The notes beneath the pieces were generated by a model. It had not been told where the DNA came from, did no database searches, and saw only the letters and a list, made by a program, of their open reading frames with translations. The translations under genes were made by a program, and so were the position numbers. From Acidimicrobiia bacterium (GTDB taxonomy: Bacteria > Actinomycetota > Acidimicrobiia > Acidimicrobiales > Ilumatobacteraceae), in contig RFSV01000012.1 of NCBI GenBank assembly GCA_009923785.1, positions 1-39,068 of the forward strand: a stretch of DNA of 39,068 nucleotides, given 5' to 3'. Within the stretch, counting starts at the first letter, position 1. Each line of letters starts with the position of its first letter. Positions 1 to 9,606 of the stretch are shown here, piece by piece.

Positions 1-1085
1 CCGTGCTCGTGAATGAACTCGGCCCACTCGACGAGCGCCTCCACCATCTCGGATTCGGGGACGACGGCCACGTTTCGACCCTTCACGAAGAGATGTCCGC
101 GCTTGTTGCCGGCGGCGATACCGAGATCGGCATCACGCGCCTCCCCGGGCCCGTTCACCACACAACCCATCACCGCTACCTGCAGCGGAATCTCGCGTTC
201 GCCGAACGCTTCCATGGCGCGCTTGGCCACATCGATCACGTCGATCTCGGCCCGACCACAGCTCGGACACGCGATCAGGTCGACGTTCTTGCGTTCGCGC
301 AAGCCAAGTGATTCCAGCAACTGGCGCCCAGCGCGCGCCTCTTCCACTGGATCGGCGGTCAAGCTGTAGCGAATCGTGTCGCCGATTCCTTCCATGAGCA
401 GAGTTGCGATTCCAGCCGTCGCCTTCACCAATCCAGCCGGCGGCGGGCCGGCCTCGGTCACACCAAGGTGCAACGGATGCCGAGTGGCCTCGCTCAGTTG
501 CCGATAGGCCTCGACCATGAGCGGAACGTTCGACGCCTTCACAGAAATCTTGATGAGATCGAAGTCGACCTCTTCGAAGTAGGCGATTTCGCGCATGGCC
601 GACTCGACCATGGCTTCGGGAGTGACCCTTCCGCCGTACTTGTCGTACAACTCGGGATCGAGCGAACCGCCATTCACTCCGATCCGGATCGGGATGCCGC
701 GATCTCGCGCCTCGCTCGCCACCGCCTTGATGTGCTCGGGTTTGCGGATGTTGCCGGGGTTGAGACGAAGCCCGTGAACTCCGGCCTCCATGGCTGCCAA
801 CGCCATTTTGTATTGGTGATGGATGTCGGCGACGATCGGAATCGGCGAGCGCGGCACGATGTGGGCGAGTCCTTCTGCCGCCTCGATCTCGTTGCACGTA
901 CAGCGCACTATGTCGCAACCAGCGGCCGCCAACGCATAGATCTGCTGAAGAGTTCCCTCTACATCGGCGGTCTTGGTGATCGTCATCGACTGCACCGACA
1001 CCGGCGCGTCACCGCCAACTGCAACCTTTCCCACGTGGATCTGATTCGTCGCTCTGCGCTCGTATCTCTGGGAGGTGAATTCCAT
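1..1085 (-). CDS. ispG: 4-hydroxy-3-methylbut-2-enyl-diphosphate synthase, C-terminus cut by window edge
   Basis: This is the [4Fe-4S] enzyme of the MEP isoprenoid pathway that converts MEcPP to HMBPP. 361 codons are visible from the ATG at 1085, and the reading frame leaves the window at the left edge with no stop seen. Readable family blocks are the N-terminal PVSVQSMT segment, RLNPGN in the barrel, and the cluster-binding CPSCGR and GCVVNGPGE motifs near the visible end, so only a short tail should be missing. It is the last visible gene of the minus-strand rpsB operon, 22 bp after rseP, next to dxr of the same pathway. No strong ribosome binding site precedes the start (only a GAGACG stretch). 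The family call is certain; the start is probable. Confidence 0.96.
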   Translation of the reverse strand, partial: MEFTSQRYERRATNQIHVGKVAVGGDAPVSVQSMTITKTADVEGTLQQIYALAAAGCDIVRCTCNEIEAAEGLAHIVPRSPIPIVADIHHQYKMALAAMEAGVHGLRLNPGNIRKPEHIKAVASEARDRGIPIRIGVNGGSLDPELYDKYGGRVTPEAMVESAMREIAYFEEVDFDLIKISVKASNVPLMVEAYRQLSEATRHPLHLGVTEAGPPPAGLVKATAGIATLLMEGIGDTIRYSLTADPVEEARAGRQLLESLGLRERKNVDLIACPSCGRAEIDVIDVAKRAMEAFGEREIPLQVAVMGCVVNGPGEARDADLGIAAGNKRGHLFVKGRNVAVVPESEMVEALVEWAEFIHEH

Positions 1086-1107
1086 CGTCGTCTCGGTTCG
1101 TCTCGGT

Positions 1108-2376
1108 TCAGAAAGGTCGCGTGATGTCCAGGTACAGCCCGGTAAACGTCAAGAAGAGCAACATACCGAGTACCGCCACCGTGACCGGCCACAACTTCTC
1201 GACGTTGGCGCGATAGATGCGTCCTCCTCGCGAACGAATCTTTTCGTAGGTGGCAATTGCCGCGTGACCGCCGTCGAAGGGAAGCATCGGGAACAGGTTG
1301 AAGATCCCGACGAAGATGTTGATCGAGGCCAGGATCTCGAGAACGGCCCACAAGCCGTACTCCTCGCCGATGTCGCCGGCGATCATGGTGATGCCGACCA
1401 CCGTGGTAGGTCGGGTCGTGGGATCGGCGTCCTCGTTCGTGAGCTGCTCGATCTGATTGAAGGGATTGGCGACCGTGGCGATGCCTTCGAAGGTCGCCCA
1501 CACACTGCGCGCCAGGTCGCCGCCCACGTAGCGAGCCGATTCCCAGATCGGCATCGACTCTCGCGCGAAATCGTCCGACGCCACACCCATGAATCCCGGT
1601 CGAGCCGCCTGATCGACGGTCGAACCTGCCTCGGGATTTCCGACATCGGCGAGAACGAGCGACGTGGAGAACACTTCCCCGTCGCGTTCGACCTCGAGCA
1701 CGATGGTGTCACCGGCCGAACGCGATCTCACGTACTCGCGCATTCCCTGGGTCGTGGTGATATCGAGACCATCGATTCGACGGATCACGTCGTCGAGAGC
1801 TATCCCGGACGCCAAGGCTGGCGACTCGGCCGACACACCCGTCACGCGTACGTCACCGGTTTCCTGGAACCGGCCGCCGATCGTGTACACCCCGAGCAAG
1901 AGCACGACGGCGATGATGCCGTGCATCAGCGATCCGGCCGTGATCACGAGCATGCGCCAGCGATACGGCTTGTTCACGTAGGCCACGTCCTCGTCGCCGT
2001 CGTCGACAGGATCGAGATTGTTCATGCCGACGATGCGTACGAAAGCGCCAAGGGGTAGAGCTCGCACTCCGTATTCGACGCCATTGCGATGCGTGCTCCA
2101 GAGTCGAGGGCCGAATCCCATGAAGAACTGGGTGCGCTTCATACCCGCCCAACCCGCGGTCACGAAGTGGCCGACTTCGTGCAGGAACACCGACACCAAG
2201 AGACCGAACACGAGAAGCAGACTCCACGGGTTCGAAAGTCCGAGCCAGACGAGTAGAGCCAGGATCACGATTCCCGAAACGACGGCGGTCGATCTGGGTG
2301 ACGACGATTCCTCCGGCCGGTCCTCGGTGGAACCGCCGGCCATCATCTCGTCGCGGAACGACTTGTAGAGAGTCAC
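1108..2376 (-). CDS. rseP: RseP/Rip1-type site-2 zinc metalloprotease
   Basis: This is an intramembrane M50 protease that cleaves membrane-bound substrates such as anti-sigma factors. Visible: zinc motif HEVGH (about residues 66-70) in a hydrophobic segment, a PDZ-like domain around 150-215, and the second conserved motif NLFPMLPFDGGH (360-371), whose Asp is the third zinc ligand, followed by a last membrane span. Length is 422 residues, normal for actinobacterial Rip1. The chosen start is a GTG whose bases overlap the dxr stop (GTGA), suggesting translational coupling. An ATG pair ten codons later is an alternative, because the first 30 residues are polar and poorly conserved in type. Gene order dxr-rseP-ispG is the usual actinobacterial one. 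Confidence 0.94.
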   Translation of the reverse strand: MTLYKSFRDEMMAGGSTEDRPEESSSPRSTAVVSGIVILALLVWLGLSNPWSLLLVFGLLVSVFLHEVGHFVTAGWAGMKRTQFFMGFGPRLWSTHRNGVEYGVRALPLGAFVRIVGMNNLDPVDDGDEDVAYVNKPYRWRMLVITAGSLMHGIIAVVLLLGVYTIGGRFQETGDVRVTGVSAESPALASGIALDDVIRRIDGLDITTTQGMREYVRSRSAGDTIVLEVERDGEVFSTSLVLADVGNPEAGSTVDQAARPGFMGVASDDFARESMPIWESARYVGGDLARSVWATFEGIATVANPFNQIEQLTNEDADPTTRPTTVVGITMIAGDIGEEYGLWAVLEILASINIFVGIFNLFPMLPFDGGHAAIATYEKIRSRGGRIYRANVEKLWPVTVAVLGMLLFLTFTGLYLDITRPF

Positions 2377-3548
2377 GCTGTCACCCGGGCCAACACTCGG
2401 TCGGCAGCTTCACGGCCGCGACGATCGGCATCGATCACATGATCGACCGTCATGTCGTCGACCTTCACGCCTCTCTCGTCGTGGTCGTCGAGCGCGACTT
2501 CCACAGTGGCCACGATGTCGATCCAGCGGATGCGTCCGGCGAGAAACGCCTCCACGGCAACTTCGTTGGCGGCCGACATGAATGCGGGGGCCGTTCCGCC
2601 CAGGCGGCCAGCTGCATAGGCGAGCGACAGTCCGCGAAACGTTGCCGTATCGGGTTCGGCAAAGTCGAGACGTGACAAGTGCGCCCAATCGATGCGGCCG
2701 AACGGTGTGGCTATGCGCTCGGGATGCGCGAGCGCATAGCCGATGGGAAGGCGCATATCGGGCAGGCTGAGCTGGGCCATGGTGCAGCCGTCGGTGAACT
2801 CGACCATCGAGTGAACGATCGACTGAGGGTGCACCACGACGTCGATGTTCTCGTAGTCGACACCGAACAACTCGTGGGCCTCGATCACTTCGAGGCCCTT
2901 GTTCATGAGAGTCGACGAGTCGACGGTGATCTTGGGACCCATGCTCCACGTGGGGTGGGCCAATGCGTCGTCGACGGTCACGTGCGCGAGATCGTCGAGG
3001 GTGCGGCCGCGAAATGGCCCACCGCTCGCCGTGAGCACGATGCGCGACACTTCCACGCCGGGGCGAACGGTCGAGCGCAGGCACTGATGTACCGCGCAGT
3101 GCTCGCTGTCCACCGGAACGATCTCGGCACCCGGAGTCACTCGCAGTGGTCGCACCACCGGCCCGGCGGCGATGAGAGATTCCTTGTTGGCCAGGGCCAG
3201 TCGGCGTCCGGCCCCGAGGGTACGCATAGTGATTGGCAGCCCGGCGAAGCCGACGACTGCGTTGACCACGACATCACAAGCGAACGACGGATCGCCCACG
3301 ACATCGGACAACGAGTCGACGACCTGAACACCTGGCAGGGCCGACGCGACCTCTGACCGTCGCACGGGATCGTCGACCGCCACCACCTGTGGTCGAAATT
3401 CACGAGCCTGTTCGATCAGCAATTCGACCGACGACGACACGCTCAGAGCCACCACGTCGTATCGGTCGCGCTCGGCGCGCACGACATCGAGAGTCTGGGT
3501 CCCGATCGAACCGGAGGATCCGGCCACCGCCACACGTGTCGAGTTCAT
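2373..3548 (-). CDS. dxr: 1-deoxy-D-xylulose 5-phosphate reductoisomerase
   Basis: The second enzyme of the MEP pathway; it rearranges and reduces DXP to MEP with NADPH and a divalent metal. The N-terminal dinucleotide motif GSSGSIGTQTLD is at residues 10-21. The central part has ALANKESLIAAG and the metal-site segment VPVDSEHCA, and the substrate-binding region reads TVDSSTLMNKGLEVIEAHELFG. Length is 391 residues, as in the family. The start is the ATG at 3548, 93 bp after the cdsA stop; the stop overlaps the rseP GTG. Together with ispG and cdsA it ties isoprenoid and phospholipid precursor supply to the translation-factor operon. Confidence 0.97.
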   Translation of the reverse strand: MNSTRVAVAGSSGSIGTQTLDVVRAERDRYDVVALSVSSSVELLIEQAREFRPQVVAVDDPVRRSEVASALPGVQVVDSLSDVVGDPSFACDVVVNAVVGFAGLPITMRTLGAGRRLALANKESLIAAGPVVRPLRVTPGAEIVPVDSEHCAVHQCLRSTVRPGVEVSRIVLTASGGPFRGRTLDDLAHVTVDDALAHPTWSMGPKITVDSSTLMNKGLEVIEAHELFGVDYENIDVVVHPQSIVHSMVEFTDGCTMAQLSLPDMRLPIGYALAHPERIATPFGRIDWAHLSRLDFAEPDTATFRGLSLAYAAGRLGGTAPAFMSAANEVAVEAFLAGRIRWIDIVATVEVALDDHDERGVKVDDMTVDHVIDADRRGREAADRVLARVTA

Positions 3549-3641
3549 GACGGCGTCATTCTCGCACCCGATGGGCAGGACGAGACCGTCGGGCCCACGA
3601 TCACCTCGTGACGTTCACGACGGCCCAGCGATCCCAACTCC

Positions 3642-5186
3642 TCAGGACGCGTATGGCTCGAGTACCTGAAGCAGGTAGTACGCAGCCGGCAAGACGAACA
3701 GGAATCCGTCGAATCGATCGAGGACTCCCCCATGACCCGGGACGATCGTGCCGAAATCCTTGATCTCAAGATTCCTCTTGAACATCGATTCGAAGTAATC
3801 GCCCGCTGGAGCGAGGACCAGAATCACGATGGCGAGGAGCAGTGCCTCCCCGAGGTCGTTCCAGGTGTCGCTCTGCAAGCTGACCACCCACACGGCCACG
3901 ATCGTGGCAACGGCACCACCGAGGAACCCTTCGAGCGTCTTGTTGGGGCTGATCCATTCGCGCAACGGCGTTCGCCCGGCGGCCGAGCCGACGAAGAGTG
4001 CGCCGACGTCGTTGGCTACCACACCAACGGCGAGGATGAACAGCGTGTCGGTTCCGACGTTCGGAATGCCGGGGACGTTCGACACCCCGGCCAACAGCGC
4101 GGCGTACGAACCCATGAGACCGATCCAGAGCACACCGAGAGAGGTGATCGCCATGTTCGGCATGGGACTTTGCAGGCTCTCGCCTCCGATGAAGGTGATG
4201 CCGGCCGCCATGAGTGCGAGCACCATCACGAGAGGCAGTGCTGATTCGCCGACCCAATAGGCGGCTAACGGCCCACCGATCGCCGCAAGTATGCCGATGA
4301 TGGTGGCTGGCCGGTAACCGCGTTCGGTCACCTTGTCGAAGAATTCGATGGCCGCAAGTCCGCACACGAGAACGACGATGGCCAAGACGGCGACCGGCTT
4401 CCAGAGCAGAGCGCCGATGAAGGCCGCGGCGATGATGAGACCGACGGCCACCGCAGTCGGCATGTCGCGCCCGGAGGTGCCTCGAGTCGATGCCGTTGAT
4501 GTCGAGGCGGAAGACTTCGATGCAGTCGGGCGAGACGTCGGACGCGATCCGCGATCAGGACGTGACGTCGGCCGGCTTCCGGTGTCGTCACGACGCGCGC
4601 CACTCGGAGCTCGTTGCGTCTCGGTGGTGTCACCGGATCGGCGCACACCTCCTGATGGTTCACGAGACGCTGCTTCACGGGGCATTCCACCGGACGGGTC
4701 ACGGCGCACACCACCCGAAGGTTCACCAAGTCGCACACGCGGACGACTACCACTCGTGTCGTCACGACGCGTCTCGCCGACGGATTCGCGCACTGGTTCG
4801 CGCATGGGCTCACGGGGTGCTGGGCGATCGGGAACAGGACGCGGAGCAGCACCTGAGTACGACCCCCAGATGTCGACGTCGTCGTCGTTGGCTGATGCCG
4901 ACGAACCCGTCGACACCGGAGCAGTCGGCTCATCGGCGGGACGGGGCCGCGGACGTGAGCCCGACCCTGTGGGCGATTCGGGGAAGAGACGCGGCAACTC
5001 GCCAGTAGCCGGTTCTGTCCAGTGCGGCAATTGACCGGTCTCGGATCCGAACGTCAACGGGGCATCGCCTGAGGTCTCGGTCGATTCGTCGTCGGAGAAC
5101 CGGAGTTCGCCGAAGTCGTCGTCGGGAGCATCGTCGCGCTCGCCGTGTCCCCCGTCGCCGGTACGGCGCCACATGTCGTCGCTCAT
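3642..5186 (-). CDS. cdsA: Phosphatidate cytidylyltransferase with long disordered N-terminal tail
   Basis: Makes CDP-diacylglycerol from CTP and phosphatidate at the membrane. The family signature is complete at residues 467-493 (SMFKR, then KD, then PGHGGVLDRFD). Membrane segments begin near residue 243. The first about 241 residues are highly polar and predicted disordered: acidic at first, then rich in Arg, Pro and Ser, with repeated EPSGGVRR (155-162 and 176-183, with a DPSGGMPR variant between) and GSRPTSRP (203-210 and 213-220). Typical CdsA proteins are about 270-300 residues, so the tail nearly doubles the protein. The ATG at 5186 follows a good Shine-Dalgarno (GGGAGGA), so the tail is very likely translated. 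The gene lies 15 bp after frr. Confidence 0.94.
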   Translation of the reverse strand: MSDDMWRRTGDGGHGERDDAPDDDFGELRFSDDESTETSGDAPLTFGSETGQLPHWTEPATGELPRLFPESPTGSGSRPRPRPADEPTAPVSTGSSASANDDDVDIWGSYSGAAPRPVPDRPAPREPMREPVRESVGETRRDDTSGSRPRVRLGEPSGGVRRDPSGGMPREAASREPSGGVRRSGDTTETQRAPSGARRDDTGSRPTSRPDRGSRPTSRPTASKSSASTSTASTRGTSGRDMPTAVAVGLIIAAAFIGALLWKPVAVLAIVVLVCGLAAIEFFDKVTERGYRPATIIGILAAIGGPLAAYWVGESALPLVMVLALMAAGITFIGGESLQSPMPNMAITSLGVLWIGLMGSYAALLAGVSNVPGIPNVGTDTLFILAVGVVANDVGALFVGSAAGRTPLREWISPNKTLEGFLGGAVATIVAVWVVSLQSDTWNDLGEALLLAIVILVLAPAGDYFESMFKRNLEIKDFGTIVPGHGGVLDRFDGFLFVLPAAYYLLQVLEPYAS

Positions 5187-5201
5187 CGGTTCCTCCCGCT
5201 C

Positions 5202-5759
5202 TCAGACGTCGAGCAGTTCCTGCTCTTTCTTGTTCACGGCCTGGTCGATCTTCTCGACGTGGTCGTGCGTGATCTTGTCGAGCTCCTTCTCGGCTCGTTC
5301 GAGTTCGTCGGCCGAGATCTCCCCGCCCTTTTCTGCTGCTTCGAGGCTCTTGCGGACATCACGGCGCACGTTGCGCACAGCCACCCGCCCGTCCTCGGCC
5401 ATATTCTTCACCAACTTCACGTAGTCACGGCGTCTCTCCTCGGTGAGAGCCGGAAAGTTGAGCCGGATAACCGTGCCGTCGTTGGTGGGTGAAATGCCGA
5501 GATCGGAGTCTCGGATCGCCTTCTCGATGGCGCCAAGAGCCCCTCTGTCGTGGGGTTTCACCACCAGCATACGGGCCTCGGGCACCTGGAAACCGGCCAG
5601 TTGCTGGAGCGGAACGTCGGACCCGTAGTACGAGACCATCAGCTTTTCGACCAGAGCCGGCGAGGCTCGTCCGGTGCGCACCGTGGTGAACTGGGACTGG
5701 ACGTGCCCCACTGCCTTGTCCATCTTCTCGATGGCTTCGAGGAGCGAGTCGTCAATCAC
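5202..5759 (-). CDS. frr: Ribosome recycling factor
   Basis: Releases ribosomes from mRNA after termination, together with EF-G. The 185-residue product is full length and carries the family patterns [14 protein letters not shown] near the N-terminus, the central segment [29 protein letters not shown], split here as VKPHD and [10 protein letters not shown], and the basic RRDYVKLVK block. The GTG start overlaps the pyrH stop (GTGA), the same coupling seen at rseP and dprA. It sits in the standard order tsf-pyrH-frr-cdsA. Confidence 0.97.
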   Translation of the reverse strand: MIDDSLLEAIEKMDKAVGHVQSQFTTVRTGRASPALVEKLMVSYYGSDVPLQQLAGFQVPEARMLVVKPHDRGALGAIEKAIRDSDLGISPTNDGTVIRLNFPALTEERRRDYVKLVKNMAEDGRVAVRNVRRDVRKSLEAAEKGGEISADELERAEKELDKITHDHVEKIDQAVNKKEQELLDV

Positions 5760-6508
5760 CCGACCAGCGTACCGACGGGTCGACCCTCCAGAACGGATCG
5801 AATGTTCCCCGGCGTGCTGACGTCGAACACCACGATCGGAATGCGGTTGTCCCGGCAGAACGCGATGGCGGTGGCGTCCATCACCCGCAACTCCTTCTCG
5901 ATCACTTCTTTGTGCGATACCCGGTCGTAACGGGTCGCCGTGGGATCGACTTTCGGATCAGCGGTATAAACGCCATCGACACCCGAGTGGGTTCCTTTCA
6001 GAATCGCCTCGGCGTCGATTTCAGCGGCCCGCAGTGCAGCCGCCGTGTCGGTGGTGAAGAACGGATTGCCAGTTCCTCCGGCGAAGATGACGACGCGGCC
6101 TTTCTCCATGTGCCTCTCGGCGCGTCGGCGAATGTAGGGCTCGGCCACCTTGGGCATCTCGACCGCCGTCATCACACGGCTGTGCTGGCCCACCCGTTCG
6201 AGTGCGTCCTGCAACGCGAGGCCGTTCATGACGGTGGCGATCATTCCCATGAAGTCGGCCTGCGCCTGATCCATGCCTTGGCCCGCGCCTTTCAGACCGC
6301 GCCAGAAGTTGCCACCGCCGACGACGATCGCCACGTCGACACCCAGGTCGTCGCGGACGGCTTTGATCTCGGTGGCGACTTGCTGAAGGGTGTTGGTGTC
6401 GAGGCCGAACCCCGTGGGCTCGGCCAATGCCTCACCCGACAACTTGAGAACGACCCGCTTCCAGCGGGGACGAGTCTCGCTGGTTCCGCTGATCGTTCGG
6501 TCAGTCAT
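5756..6508 (-). CDS. pyrH: UMP kinase
   Basis: Bacterial hexameric uridylate kinase of the amino-acid-kinase fold, phosphorylating UMP to UDP. Start at the ATG at 6508 gives MTDRTISG and 250 residues. The frame stays open for 55 more codons upstream, but that stretch only overlaps tsf in another frame and is low-quality protein. Motifs: [10 protein letters not shown] near the N-terminus, [10 protein letters not shown], the [25 protein letters not shown] region, and the C-terminal DVSTPGNI. It starts 7 bp after the tsf stop. The usual size and order make this secure. Confidence 0.96.
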   Translation of the reverse strand: MTDRTISGTSETRPRWKRVVLKLSGEALAEPTGFGLDTNTLQQVATEIKAVRDDLGVDVAIVVGGGNFWRGLKGAGQGMDQAQADFMGMIATVMNGLALQDALERVGQHSRVMTAVEMPKVAEPYIRRRAERHMEKGRVVIFAGGTGNPFFTTDTAAALRAAEIDAEAILKGTHSGVDGVYTADPKVDPTATRYDRVSHKEVIEKELRVMDATAIAFCRDNRIPIVVFDVSTPGNIRSVLEGRPVGTLVG

Positions 6509-6515
6509 CGCAGGA

Positions 6516-7304
6516 TCAGCCGATCTCCACCTGTGCGTAGGCCACGACCGACGCCGAGCCGAGCACCTGCTGGACCGACTGCTTGTCGTCCTTGGCATAC
6601 GGCTGCTCGAGCAAGCACACGTCCTTGAAGAAGCCGTTGATACGACCTTCCACGATCTTTGGGATCGCCGCATCGGGCTTGCCCTCGTTACGGGTGATCG
6701 TCTCGAGAGTGGCGCGCTCCTTGTCGACCTCGGAGGCCGGAACGTCGTCGCGCTTCAGGTACTTCGGACGAGCAAAGGCAATGTGCACGGCAACGTCATG
6801 GGCGAGGTCGACGTTTCCGCCGGCGATCTCCACCAGAACGGCGTTCACACCGCGTCCACCTTGGATGTGCTGGTAGCTGTCGAGCACGTTGCCCGCTGCC
6901 GCTTCGATGCGCACGACCTCGCCGAGTTCGATCTTCTCCTTGAGAGTGATCTTCAGATCTTCGAGAGTCGCGCTGCGTTCGGCGACGGCGGCTTCACCCT
7001 TGTCGGCCACGAGTTCGGCCAAGGCCTCAGCCTCGGCCTTGAACTGATCGCTGCCGGCCACGAAGTCGGTCTCGCACTTCAGTTTGACGATCGCACCCAC
7101 GTTGCCCTTCACGATGAGGGCAACCACACCTTGGGTGTTCTCGCGGTCGTCGCGCTTGGCCGACGCCGCCAGGCCCTTTTCACGGAGCCACTGCTTGGCG
7201 GCTTCCATGTCGCCGTTCGTCGACTCGAGGGCCTTCTTGCAGTCCATCATGCCGGCACCCGACGACTGGCGAAGGGCTTGGACATCTTTGGCGGTGAACG
7301 ACAT
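6516..7304 (-). CDS. tsf: Translation elongation factor Ts
   Basis: Nucleotide exchange factor for EF-Tu. The 262-residue protein begins with the UBA-like N-terminal domain ([22 protein letters not shown]), then [17 protein letters not shown] and the first core subdomain with [11 protein letters not shown] (CETDFVA is diagnostic). The C-terminal half continues to KSVQQVLG. The ATG overlaps the rpsB stop by one base (TGATG), so the two are translationally coupled, as in most bacteria. Confidence 0.97.
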   Translation of the reverse strand: MSFTAKDVQALRQSSGAGMMDCKKALESTNGDMEAAKQWLREKGLAASAKRDDRENTQGVVALIVKGNVGAIVKLKCETDFVAGSDQFKAEAEALAELVADKGEAAVAERSATLEDLKITLKEKIELGEVVRIEAAAGNVLDSYQHIQGGRGVNAVLVEIAGGNVDLAHDVAVHIAFARPKYLKRDDVPASEVDKERATLETITRNEGKPDAAIPKIVEGRINGFFKDVCLLEQPYAKDDKQSVQQVLGSASVVAYAQVEIG

Positions 7305-8179
7305 CAGGCCTCGGCTCCCTCGTTCGCGGCATCGGCACTCGCCGCGTCAGCGGCCGGAGCCGTCTTGCTGGCGGCCAGACGAGCCTCACGTTCGGCCTGT
7401 GCGGCGGCAGCCTGAGCGCGTGCGTCGGCCTGGCTTGCCGAGAAGGCGGCCTGTTCCTCGGCAGAACGCTCGGCGACTGCGCCGCCGGCCTTGCCGGCGA
7501 TGAATCGTCCTTCGATCACGGCTTCGGCCACGACCTTGCACATGAGTTCGTTGGCGCGAATTGCGTCGTCGTTACCCGGGATCGGGAACTGCACCAGATC
7601 AGGATCGACGTTGGTGTCGACGACGGCCACGACCGGGATACCGAGCTTGTTGGCTTCGGTAACGCCGATGTGCTCCTTTTTGGTGTCGAGCACGAAGACG
7701 GCCTGCGGACGACGCGTCATGTTGCGGATACCACTCAGGTTCTTCTGCAACTTGGTGAGTTCGCGGTCCTTCAGAAGCGCTTCCTTCTTCGGCATGAGAT
7801 CGAACTCGCCCGATGCCTTGCTGCGCTCGAGTTCGAGCATCTTCTGCACGCGCTTGTGAATGGTTTCGAAGTTGGTGAGCATGCCACCGAGCCAACGCTC
7901 GTTGATGTAGGGCATGCCGCACTTCTCGGCGTAGGAAGCAATCGGGTCCTGAGCCTGCTTCTTGGTGCCGATGAACAAAACGTCGCCGCCCTTGGCCGCC
8001 AGATCGCGCACGAATGCGTAGGCGACTTCGATGCGATCGAGCGTCTGCTCGAGATCGATGATGTAGATGTCGTGACGCTCTCCGAAGATGAATCGCTTCA
8101 TCTTGGGGTTCCAACGACGGGTCTGATGGCCGAAGTGGACTCCGGCTTCCAGCATTTGACGCATCGTGACGATGGCCAT
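7304..8179 (-). CDS. rpsB: Small ribosomal subunit protein uS2
   Basis: Ribosomal protein S2. Visible family blocks: [27 protein letters not shown]-like [18 protein letters not shown], and [29 protein letters not shown]. The last about 60 residues form an Ala- and Glu-rich tail typical of actinobacterial S2. The ATG at 8179 is preceded by a strong Shine-Dalgarno (AGGAGG) about 10 bases upstream. It is the first gene of the minus-strand operon that continues to ispG, and its leader contains an inverted repeat described separately. Confidence 0.97.
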   Translation of the reverse strand: MAIVTMRQMLEAGVHFGHQTRRWNPKMKRFIFGERHDIYIIDLEQTLDRIEVAYAFVRDLAAKGGDVLFIGTKKQAQDPIASYAEKCGMPYINERWLGGMLTNFETIHKRVQKMLELERSKASGEFDLMPKKEALLKDRELTKLQKNLSGIRNMTRRPQAVFVLDTKKEHIGVTEANKLGIPVVAVVDTNVDPDLVQFPIPGNDDAIRANELMCKVVAEAVIEGRFIAGKAGGAVAERSAEEQAAFSASQADARAQAAAAQAEREARLAASKTAPAADAASADAANEGAEA

Positions 8180-8297
8180 GGTGATCTGTCCTCCTGTTCT
8201 GCGGTTGCCGGCACGCCATCTCGCGCCTCCCGGAGGAAACGACCGCAGATGAGCGACGTGCAGTGATGAATGGTCCGTGTCCGGGCCGTCCGGCAGA
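8180..8297. promoter_or_regulatory. rpsB leader with long-range stem and inner hairpin
   Basis: The region upstream of rpsB contains an exact 8-base inverted repeat, TCTGCGGT at 8198-8205 and ACCGCAGA at 8242-8249. Its 36-base loop holds a second hairpin, CCTCC (8226-8230) and GGAGG (8232-8236). In the mRNA the outer stem ends four bases before the AGGAGG ribosome binding site of rpsB. S2 autoregulation through leader structures is known in other bacteria; that this is such a leader is inference. I see no clear -35/-10 pair. Confidence 0.35.
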
Positions 8298-8801
8298 CTA
8301 CCTGGTCAGAGCGCAGACCCCACGACGAGACCCCCCGGTAGCCACGCGAAAGTCGCGTGACACCAATCGGGCCCGGCGACGGCGCAGTTGTCCGAGGTGA
8401 GCCCCGGGATCCACGTAGATCTCGTCTCCTGCCGAGGTGATCTCCCGCAGACTGAGCGAGACGGTGGTCCCGGCTGCCATGCCGAGACGTACCCCCTGGC
8501 TGATGACCCGTCCGCGGGCCAGGGACGCCGGAAACGATGTGAGTCCTCCCACGGTCACGAGACGCCGGTTGGTCGTCGGAGCTACGACTTCCACGGTCAC
8601 GTAGCCGGTTCCGGCCACCACGCCCACGAATCGAATCGTTCCCGAGACCGGAGCGACCACCGTCTCACCGAGCTCGGCCGCGAAGTCGACCGCCTGGTTA
8701 CCCGGGCAGAACCGACACGCTGGCGCCACGTAGGGCCGCTCGACCGGTCCGGAGACCGGTGGAATCAGGCACATCGAGACGGCGAGAGCCCACATGCCCA
8801 C
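8298..8801 (-). CDS. M23 (LytM)-like protein, metal site degenerate
   Basis: Short exported protein with an M23 beta-sandwich pattern: an N-terminal hydrophobic stretch that could be a signal peptide, then [20 protein letters not shown], which matches the family block normally reading HxGxDxAAPxGTPVVAPxxGTV. The zinc ligands look lost: the first His is Asn, the YGHL His is Gly (VGGL), and the HxH motif is Ser-Leu-Ser (VSLSLRE); only the Asp remains. An IYVDP ending block is kept. By analogy with LytM-type activators it may bind peptidoglycan or activate an amidase without catalysis (inference). M. tuberculosis also has an M23 gene beside rpsB. GTG at 8801 or ATG at 8795 could be the start. 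It follows whiG by 13 bp. Confidence 0.75.
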   Translation of the reverse strand: MGMWALAVSMCLIPPVSGPVERPYVAPACRFCPGNQAVDFAAELGETVVAPVSGTIRFVGVVAGTGYVTVEVVAPTTNRRLVTVGGLTSFPASLARGRVISQGVRLGMAAGTTVSLSLREITSAGDEIYVDPGAHLGQLRRRRARLVSRDFRVATGGSRRGVCALTR

Positions 8802-8814
8802 AAGGTGGGCGCGA

Positions 8815-9591
8815 TCACGGCAATCCGGCGGCTGTGAGACGTGACCTCAACATCAGGACCGCCTTGGAGTGGATCTGCGACACCCGACTTTCGGTCACGC
8901 CCAGAACCTCGCCGATTTCGGACAAGGTCATGCCTTCGTCGTAGTAGAGCGCCACGACGGTTCGTTCACGATCGGGAAGTTCTCGAACTTGAGCCCGCAT
9001 CGCCGAACGTACCTCGCGATCCTCGAGAACTGAGTCGGGGCCCTGTTCAGGTGATGCTGGCAACTGTCGCGACTCACCGTCACCTGTCACGACGTGATCG
9101 AGCGGTCCGACGTTGGCGACTGCGACAGCACTCAACCATTTCTGTAGTTCCTCTTCGTCGATACCGAGATGAGCGGCGATCTCGACGTCTTCAGGGGCGC
9201 GTTTCAGTTCGTTGCCGAGAATCGCGATGGCCTGCTCGATCTGACGCGAGCGCTGACGCACCGTGCGGGGTACCCAGTCGATGGCTCGGAGCCCGTCGAG
9301 GATCGCGCCCTTGATTCTGGGGACGGCGAAGGTCTCGAACTTGAATCCTCGATCGGGTTCGAATCGGTCCACTGCGTCCATGAGACCGAAGATGCCGGTA
9401 CCGATCAATTCGCCGGTATCGACGCCCGCCGGAAGTCCGGCCGCCACTCGACCAGCGACGAACTTGACGAGCGGCGAATAATGGACGATGAGCTGATCCC
9501 GGGCCGCCGAATCACGTTCGGAGGTCCAACGAGCCCAGGCCCGATGGATGGCTGGGGTGTCGCGGGACGGCTTGTCGTCGGGTTCGGGCAT
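8815..9591 (-). CDS. whiG: WhiG/FliA-family RNA polymerase sigma factor
   Basis: A sigma-28-class factor of 258 residues. Region 2 is readable: DQLIVHYSPLVKFVAGRVAAGLP, then ELIGTGIFGLMDAVDRFEPDRGFKFETFAVPRIKGAILDGLR, here split as ELIGTGIFGLMDAVDRF and FKFETFAVPRIKGAI. Region 3 follows (DWVPRTVRQRSRQIEQA), and region 4 with its helix-turn-helix is at the C-terminus (LPDRERTVVALYYDEGMTLSEIG). In Streptomyces WhiG controls sporulation; in motile bacteria FliA controls flagella. No target genes are visible here, so the role is open. Its position between xerC and the rpsB operon resembles the Streptomyces arrangement. Confidence 0.93.
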   Translation of the reverse strand: MPEPDDKPSRDTPAIHRAWARWTSERDSAARDQLIVHYSPLVKFVAGRVAAGLPAGVDTGELIGTGIFGLMDAVDRFEPDRGFKFETFAVPRIKGAILDGLRAIDWVPRTVRQRSRQIEQAIAILGNELKRAPEDVEIAAHLGIDEEELQKWLSAVAVANVGPLDHVVTGDGESRQLPASPEQGPDSVLEDREVRSAMRAQVRELPDRERTVVALYYDEGMTLSEIGEVLGVTESRVSQIHSKAVLMLRSRLTAAGLP

Positions 9592-9606
9592 GTGTGAGAG
9601 AGCGAT

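Noticed and set aside
3607-3619. Small palindrome CGTGACGTTCACG in the cdsA-dxr gap as an operator
   Set aside because: Only a 5-bp stem inside an operon; likely chance in GC-rich DNA.
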